DNA from: Candidatus Neomicrothrix sp. UBA2131
Lineage (GTDB): Bacteria > Actinomycetota > Acidimicrobiia > Acidimicrobiales > MedAcidi-G1
DNA length: 9,267 nt
Assembly (NCBI GenBank): GCA_002329075.1
Contig: DCXR01000038.1
Location: forward strand, 1-9,267
Direction of reading: 5' to 3'
Made by a program: the position numbers and the translations under genes
The notes under the pieces: generated by a model
The model's database searches: none
Seen by the model: only the letters and a program-made list of their open reading frames with translations
What the model was told of the DNA's origin: nothing
Shown: one piece after another, positions 6,178 through 9,267 of the stretch
Numbering within the stretch: the stretch's first letter is position 1
Layout of the letters: the number at the start of each line of letters is the position of its first letter

Positions 6178-7403
6178 TGGAGGTCACGGCAGGGTTCCCC
6201 CGGCGCAGCACCCGGCAGGTGATGGTCGGCGATGTTGCCGTCGGCGGTGGCGCACCGATCAGCGTCCAGTCGATGACGGTGACGCGAACGGCGGACCATG
6301 AGGCGACCCTCCAGCAGATCTACGACCTGGCCATGGCCGGCGCCGACATCGTGCGGTGCACCTGCAACGAGATCGAGGCGGCCGAGGGGTTGGCCCGGAT
6401 CGTTCCGCGTTCGCCGGTGCCGATCGTCGCCGACATCCACCACCAGTACCGGATGGCGCTGGCCGCCCTCGAGGCCGGGGTGCACTGCCTCCGGCTGAAC
6501 CCCGGCAACATCCGGAAGCCCGAGCACATACGCACGGTGGCGTCCGAGGCCCGTGACCGCAGGGTGCCGATTCGCATAGGCGTCAACGGTGGTTCCCTGC
6601 ATCCTGAGCTCTATGAGAAGCACGGAGGCAGGGTTACGCCTGAGGCCATGGTCGAGTCGGCGCTAGGGGAGATCGGCTACTTCGCCGAGGTGGGCTTCGA
6701 CCTGATCAAGATCTCTGTGAAGGCCTCGAGCGTGCCGATCATGATCGAGGCCTACCGCCAGCTTGCAGATGTCACCGACCACCCGCTCCACCTCGGTGTT
6801 ACCGAGGCGGGTCCACCGCCGGCCGGGCTGGTCAAGTCCACTGCCGGGATCGCCACGCTGTTGGCCGAGGGAATCGGTGACACGATCCGCTACTCGCTCA
6901 CCGCCGATCCCGTCGAGGAGGCCCGTGCCGGCAGACAACTGCTCGAGTCGTTGGGGCTGCGCGAGCGCAGGAACGTCGATCTCATCGCCTGCCCCAGTTG
7001 CGGACGTGCGGAGATCGACGTGGTAGCCGTCGCCGAGGAGGCAATGGAGGCGTTCGCCGAGCGCCGGATTCCCCTCCAGGTTGCGATCATGGGTTGTGTG
7101 GTGAACGGGCCCGGTGAGGCGAGGGACGCCGACCTCGGTATCGCCGCAGGGCGCCGGCGTGGTCACCTCTTCGTCAAGGGTCAGAACGCTGCCGTGGTCG
7201 ACGAAGGCGAGATGGTCGATGCCCTGGTCGAGTGGGCGGTGTTCATCCACGAGCACGGCGCCGATGCGGCACTGGCACGGGTCGACACCGAGAGGGCCGC
7301 CAGGGAGGCGGAACGGGACCGCAGGGGTCTGCTTACAGAGCAGGGCGACGACGCCAACGACGCCGGCACGCTGATCGAGAACATTCGCAGCCGGATCGCC
7401 TGA
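6177..7403 (+). CDS. ispG: 4-hydroxy-3-methylbut-2-en-1-yl diphosphate synthase (HMBPP synthase)
   Basis: IspG (GcpE) is a cytoplasmic [4Fe-4S] enzyme that reductively opens methylerythritol cyclodiphosphate to HMBPP, the penultimate MEP-pathway step. The N-terminal TIM-barrel begins with RRSTRQVMVGDVAVGG, with further conserved blocks ADIVRCT, PIVADIHHQYRMAL, LRLNPGNI and RIGVNGGSL. The cluster ligands are C272 and C275 (CPSC) and C307 (GCVVNGPGE), plus E314. These match E. coli C270, C273, C305 and E312 with a constant offset of two, so the enzyme looks fully functional. At 408 residues it is longer than the usual 360-390. The extra part is a charged C-terminal tail rich in Arg, Glu and Asp (about 370-408). 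The start is GTG 6177, immediately at a leaderless-type promoter. Mycobacterial and streptomycete chromosomes usually carry other genes before rimP; here the rimP leader follows directly. Confidence 0.97.
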   Translation: MEVTAGFPRRSTRQVMVGDVAVGGGAPISVQSMTVTRTADHEATLQQIYDLAMAGADIVRCTCNEIEAAEGLARIVPRSPVPIVADIHHQYRMALAALEAGVHCLRLNPGNIRKPEHIRTVASEARDRRVPIRIGVNGGSLHPELYEKHGGRVTPEAMVESALGEIGYFAEVGFDLIKISVKASSVPIMIEAYRQLADVTDHPLHLGVTEAGPPPAGLVKSTAGIATLLAEGIGDTIRYSLTADPVEEARAGRQLLESLGLRERRNVDLIACPSCGRAEIDVVAVAEEAMEAFAERRIPLQVAIMGCVVNGPGEARDADLGIAAGRRRGHLFVKGQNAAVVDEGEMVDALVEWAVFIHEHGADAALARVDTERAAREAERDRRGLLTEQGDDANDAGTLIENIRSRIA

Positions 7404-7433
7404 CGCGACGATCCTAAGTATGGGCTCGGGCCC

Positions 7434-7471
7434 TTGGCCAGAACGGCGGGCAGGGGTATGCTGCCGCCGCA
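7434..7471 (+). promoter_or_regulatory. Sigma70-type promoter of the rimP-nusA operon
   Basis: TTGGCC (7434-7439) and TATGCT (7457-7462) are separated by 17 bases, close to the consensus for the principal sigma factor. It is the only site in the window where both hexamers are recognisable. Transcription would begin at about 7469-7471. That leaves a leader of about 140 bases before the rimP ATG, in contrast to the two leaderless-type promoters upstream. Confidence 0.68.
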
Positions 7472-7489
7472 CGTACATCGTTCCGGGAC

Positions 7490-7524
7490 GAGACGTGGGC
7501 TTTGCCCACGTCTCTTGTCTTCTT
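7490..7524 (+). terminator. Terminator-like hairpin in the rimP leader (attenuator candidate)
   Basis: GAGACGTGGGC (7490-7500) pairs perfectly with GCCCACGTCTC (7504-7514): 11 base pairs closing a TTT loop. The next ten bases, TTGTCTTCTT (7515-7524), contain seven T residues. That is the form of an intrinsic terminator with an imperfect U-tract. It lies about 20 bases after the predicted transcript start and 96 bases before rimP, so it cannot serve the upstream ispG transcript alone without also affecting rimP. A partial terminator, read through under some condition, is the most natural interpretation. Confidence 0.72.
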
Positions 7525-7547
7525 CGGGCGAGGTACGAGGACGAGAG
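7512..7547 (+). other. Alternative stem that would sequester the U-rich tract
   Basis: CTCTTGTCTTC (7512-7522) can pair with GAGGACGAGAG (7537-7547): 11 consecutive pairs, two of them G-U, around a 14-base loop. It consumes the last three bases of the terminator-like stem's 3' arm and most of its U-rich tail, so the two structures are mutually exclusive at that edge. The downstream arm is made only after the termination point, so it is more likely to shape the leader of read-through transcripts than to prevent termination. It could also simply reflect complementary pyrimidine and purine bias. Confidence 0.45.
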
Positions 7548-7600
7548 TACGAAAACTAGAGGTGGCCCGGCCGTCGAGGTCGGTGCCAGCAGGACCGAGC

Positions 7601-7608
7601 AGGAGGAG
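7601..7608 (+). promoter_or_regulatory. Strong ribosome binding site of rimP
   Basis: AGGAGGAG is the best Shine-Dalgarno in the window. Its GGAGG core (7602-7606) ends 4 bases before ATG 7611, the same spacing as for frr and cdsA. It fixes the rimP start and rules out the GTG at 7617. Confidence 0.8.
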
Positions 7609-7610
7609 CG

Positions 7611-8123
7611 ATGGGTGTGACCGACAGGGTCGGCTCCCTCGTCGCGCCCCTCTGTGACCGTGTCGGCGTCGAGTTGCTCGACATCGACTACGACGGTGGG
7701 GTGGTTCGGGTCACGGTCGACCATCCGGATGGCGTGGGCATGGATGCCATTGCCGCCCTCACCCGTGAGGTATCCCGGGCGCTTGACCACGAGGATCCGG
7801 TGAAGGGCCGCTACACGCTAGAGGTAAGCAGCCCGGGGCTCGAACGCACCCTCAGGAGACCCGGCCACTTCGTGCGGGCAATCGGCTCGACCGTGACGGT
7901 CAAGACGCTGCCCGGTACCGACGGTGACCGTCGGGTGCAGGGGATCCTGGAATCCGCCGACGAGGGTGGTATCACGCTGCGAACAGCGGAGGACGTCGTG
8001 CGCGTGCTCCGCCATGACGAGATCCAGAAGGCGCGCACGGTCTTCGAGTGGACATCGGCGCCCGAATCGGCCCGAACCTCGCAGGGCCGTCACGCAATCG
8101 ACGAAAGCGAGGTCGGACGATGA
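7611..8123 (+). CDS. rimP: Ribosome maturation factor RimP
   Basis: RimP binds the 30S subunit during late assembly and helps the central and head domains mature. The 170-residue protein has the N-terminal alpha/beta domain (about 1-84) with the diagnostic YTLEVSSPGLERTL at 68-81 and RRPGHF at 82-87. A small SH3-like C-terminal domain (about 88-146) follows, containing VTVKTL, GILES and a closing IQKARTVFEW. The last 20 or so residues are a polar tail of low conservation. Length is typical (150-200). It has its own promoter and strong ribosome binding site, and its TGA (8121-8123) overlaps the nusA ATG as ATGA, so the two proteins are probably made by coupled translation. The rimP-nusA pair is nearly universal in bacteria. 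Confidence 0.96.
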   Translation: MGVTDRVGSLVAPLCDRVGVELLDIDYDGGVVRVTVDHPDGVGMDAIAALTREVSRALDHEDPVKGRYTLEVSSPGLERTLRRPGHFVRAIGSTVTVKTLPGTDGDRRVQGILESADEGGITLRTAEDVVRVLRHDEIQKARTVFEWTSAPESARTSQGRHAIDESEVGR

Positions 8124-9267
8124 ATCCGGAAATGATGGAGGCCCTTCAGGCCCTGGCCAACGACCGGGGTATCCCGGAGGATGCGCTGTTCGCTGCCCTG
8201 GCCGATGCCCTCGAGACCGCCTACAAGCGCACCCCCGGGGCCCATGAGTACTCGTGGGTCACGATCGACCCCGACACCATGGAGATCCGGGTGCTCGCCC
8301 AGGACCTCGACGAGGAGGGCGAACCGGTCGGTGGCGAGTTCGACGTGACTCCGGACGACTTCGGTCGGATCGCGGCGCAGACCGCCCGTCAGGTGATGAC
8401 GCAGCGGATCCGCGAGGCCGAGCGTGACATGAAGTACGAGGAGTACGCCGGCCGTGAGGGTGACATCGTCACCGGCATGATCCAGCAGACGGATGCCCGT
8501 TACACCCTGCTGGACCTGGGTCGGGTCGAGGCGTTGCTGCCCCAGGCGGAGCAGGTGCCGTACGAGCGGCCTGAGGCCAACACCCGTCTGAAGGCCTACA
8601 TCGTCGAGGTCCGCAAGACGGCGAAGGGTCCACAGATCGTCGTCAGCCGTACACACCCCGGCCTGATCAAGCGCCTCTTCGAGCTCGAGGTTCCGGAGAT
8701 CGCCGATGGCGTTGTCGAGATCAAGGCCTGTGCCCGTGAGCCCGGGCACCGTACGAAGATCTCGGTGGCGTCCAACGACCCGAACGTGGACCCTGTCGGT
8801 GCCTGTGTCGGAGCGCGTGGCGCCCGTGTGCGCATGGTCGTGAACGAGCTGCGTGGCGAGAAGATCGACATCGTGCCGTTTTCCGAGGACCCGGTCGACT
8901 TCGTGATGAAGGCGCTTTCGCCGGCCAAGGTCAAGGACGTGCTCATCGACGAGGAGTCGGGGACCGCCACGGTGATAGTTCCCGACTACCAGCTGTCGCT
9001 GGCGATCGGGAAGGAGGGTCAGAATGCCCGTCTGGCTGCTCGCATGACGGGCTGGCGGGTCGACATCAAGAGTGAGACCCAGGTTGCCGAGGAGGCCGCC
9101 TACGCCGACGTCGACTGGGCGGAAGGGGAATGGATCGTCGACGAGGAGACGGGCGAACAGGTCTGGCGACCCGCCGAGGGTGGTCCGGCCGTTTCGGCCG
9201 ACCAGTGGGTTGAAGCCTCCGCGGAGTCCGCTGAGGCTTCCGGGGATGCTCCGGTCGAAGATGCTCC
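8120..9267 (+). CDS. nusA: Transcription termination/antitermination factor NusA (3' end outside window)
   Basis: NusA binds RNA polymerase near the RNA exit channel and modulates pausing, intrinsic termination and rRNA antitermination. From ATG 8120, 382 complete codons are present and the frame runs open off the edge. The N-terminal polymerase-binding domain covers about 1-108 and the S1 domain about 110-180 (GDIVTGMIQQ onward). Two KH domains follow, with G231-A-R-G234 in KH1 and G297-K-E-G300 in KH2; NARLAARMTGWRVDI (302-316) is the classic KH2 end. The residues after about 320 are acidic and contain four tryptophans (333, 338, 349, 363). They extend past the point where mycobacterial NusA (about 347 residues) stops. 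GAGG at 8109-8112, 7 bases before the ATG, is a modest ribosome binding site assisting the ATGA overlap with rimP. Confidence 0.96.
   Translation, partial: MNPEMMEALQALANDRGIPEDALFAALADALETAYKRTPGAHEYSWVTIDPDTMEIRVLAQDLDEEGEPVGGEFDVTPDDFGRIAAQTARQVMTQRIREAERDMKYEEYAGREGDIVTGMIQQTDARYTLLDLGRVEALLPQAEQVPYERPEANTRLKAYIVEVRKTAKGPQIVVSRTHPGLIKRLFELEVPEIADGVVEIKACAREPGHRTKISVASNDPNVDPVGACVGARGARVRMVVNELRGEKIDIVPFSEDPVDFVMKALSPAKVKDVLIDEESGTATVIVPDYQLSLAIGKEGQNARLAARMTGWRVDIKSETQVAEEAAYADVDWAEGEWIVDEETGEQVWRPAEGGPAVSADQWVEASAESAEASGDAPVEDA

Larger units (their letters stand above)
7470..7610 (+). promoter_or_regulatory. Structured 5' leader of rimP-nusA
   Basis: About 140 untranslated bases separate the predicted transcript start from rimP. 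They hold, in order, a small CGTT/GACG tetraloop hairpin (7479-7490), a strong terminator-like hairpin (7490-7514) with a pyrimidine-rich tail, an overlapping alternative hairpin (7512-7547), and an A-rich patch (GAAAACTAGAG, 7551-7561). A GC-rich stem follows (7567-7572 with 7578-7583), then the rimP Shine-Dalgarno. Attenuator-like leaders have been described upstream of rimP in other bacteria, so a role in controlling operon read-through is plausible. It does not match a riboswitch class that I recognise. No convincing protein is encoded here. Confidence 0.55.

Noticed and set aside
7422..7433. GGGC/GCCC hairpin after ispG as its terminator
   Set aside because: It has only four base pairs and no U-tract, and it abuts the rimP -35 element. 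Too weak to call.
7470..7610. Riboswitch in the rimP leader
   Set aside because: No conserved core of any riboswitch class I know is visible; an attenuator-type leader explains the structure better.
7420..7620. 66-codon plus-strand frame in the ispG-rimP gap
   Set aside because: It begins upstream of the predicted promoter -35, runs through a perfect terminator-like hairpin and overlaps the rimP start. No ribosome binding site or family match was seen.
6663..7790. 375-codon open frame on the minus strand across ispG and the rimP leader
   Set aside because: Its length comes from antisense reading of a high-GC gene; it crosses the rimP promoter and hairpin, and its product resembles no family.
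1..9267. A novel multi-gene system such as defence, toxin-antitoxin or mobile island
   Set aside because: Every gene belongs to a well-known housekeeping family in conserved order, with uniform codon use and no repeats, integrase or transposase.

Overview
This is an ordinary but information-rich stretch of core genome from a high-GC bacterium, all on the + strand. Gene content and order are (rpsB)-tsf-pyrH-frr-cdsA-dxr-rseP-ispG-rimP-nusA. That order, the strong G/C bias at third codon positions, GTG/TTG starts, TGA stops and leaderless-type promoters point to the Actinomycetota. I suspect the class Acidimicrobiia because of the long acidic, proline-rich N-terminus on CdsA and the absence of genes usual in mycobacteria or streptomycetes, but the class is an inference from memory, not a search.

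Layout. Positions 1-3445 form a tight block: the tail of ribosomal protein S2, elongation factor Ts, UMP kinase, ribosome recycling factor and CDP-diglyceride synthase. Gaps are 4-23 bases and most starts have clear Shine-Dalgarno sequences. Positions 3446-3540 are a 95-base gap with a leaderless-type -10 (3484-3489). It sits over a 15-codon ORF whose stop overlaps the dxr start as ATGA. dxr (1-deoxy-D-xylulose 5-phosphate reductoisomerase) overlaps rseP (site-2 intramembrane metalloprotease) by 4 bases. A stem-loop spans the rseP stop. A second leaderless-type -10 (6164-6169) precedes ispG (HMBPP synthase). The 207-base gap at 7404-7610 holds a sigma70-type promoter, an 11-bp terminator-like hairpin with a U-rich tail, and an overlapping alternative hairpin. 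It serves as the leader of rimP-nusA. nusA runs off the right edge.

How the genes fit together. The left block supplies translation (S2, EF-Ts, RRF), pyrimidine nucleotide (PyrH) and phospholipid precursor (CdsA) functions. dxr and ispG are two steps of the MEP isoprenoid pathway and appear to share promoter architecture. rseP encodes the membrane protease used in regulated intramembrane proteolysis. rimP-nusA joins 30S maturation to transcription elongation and termination, behind what looks like an attenuated leader.

No mobile element, CRISPR array, tRNA, rRNA, toxin-antitoxin or defence system is visible, and I do not think an undescribed multi-gene system is present. The points worth a second look are regulatory: the dxr mini-ORF, the paired leaderless promoters and the rimP leader. 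The lineage-type protein extensions on CdsA, NusA and IspG are secondary.
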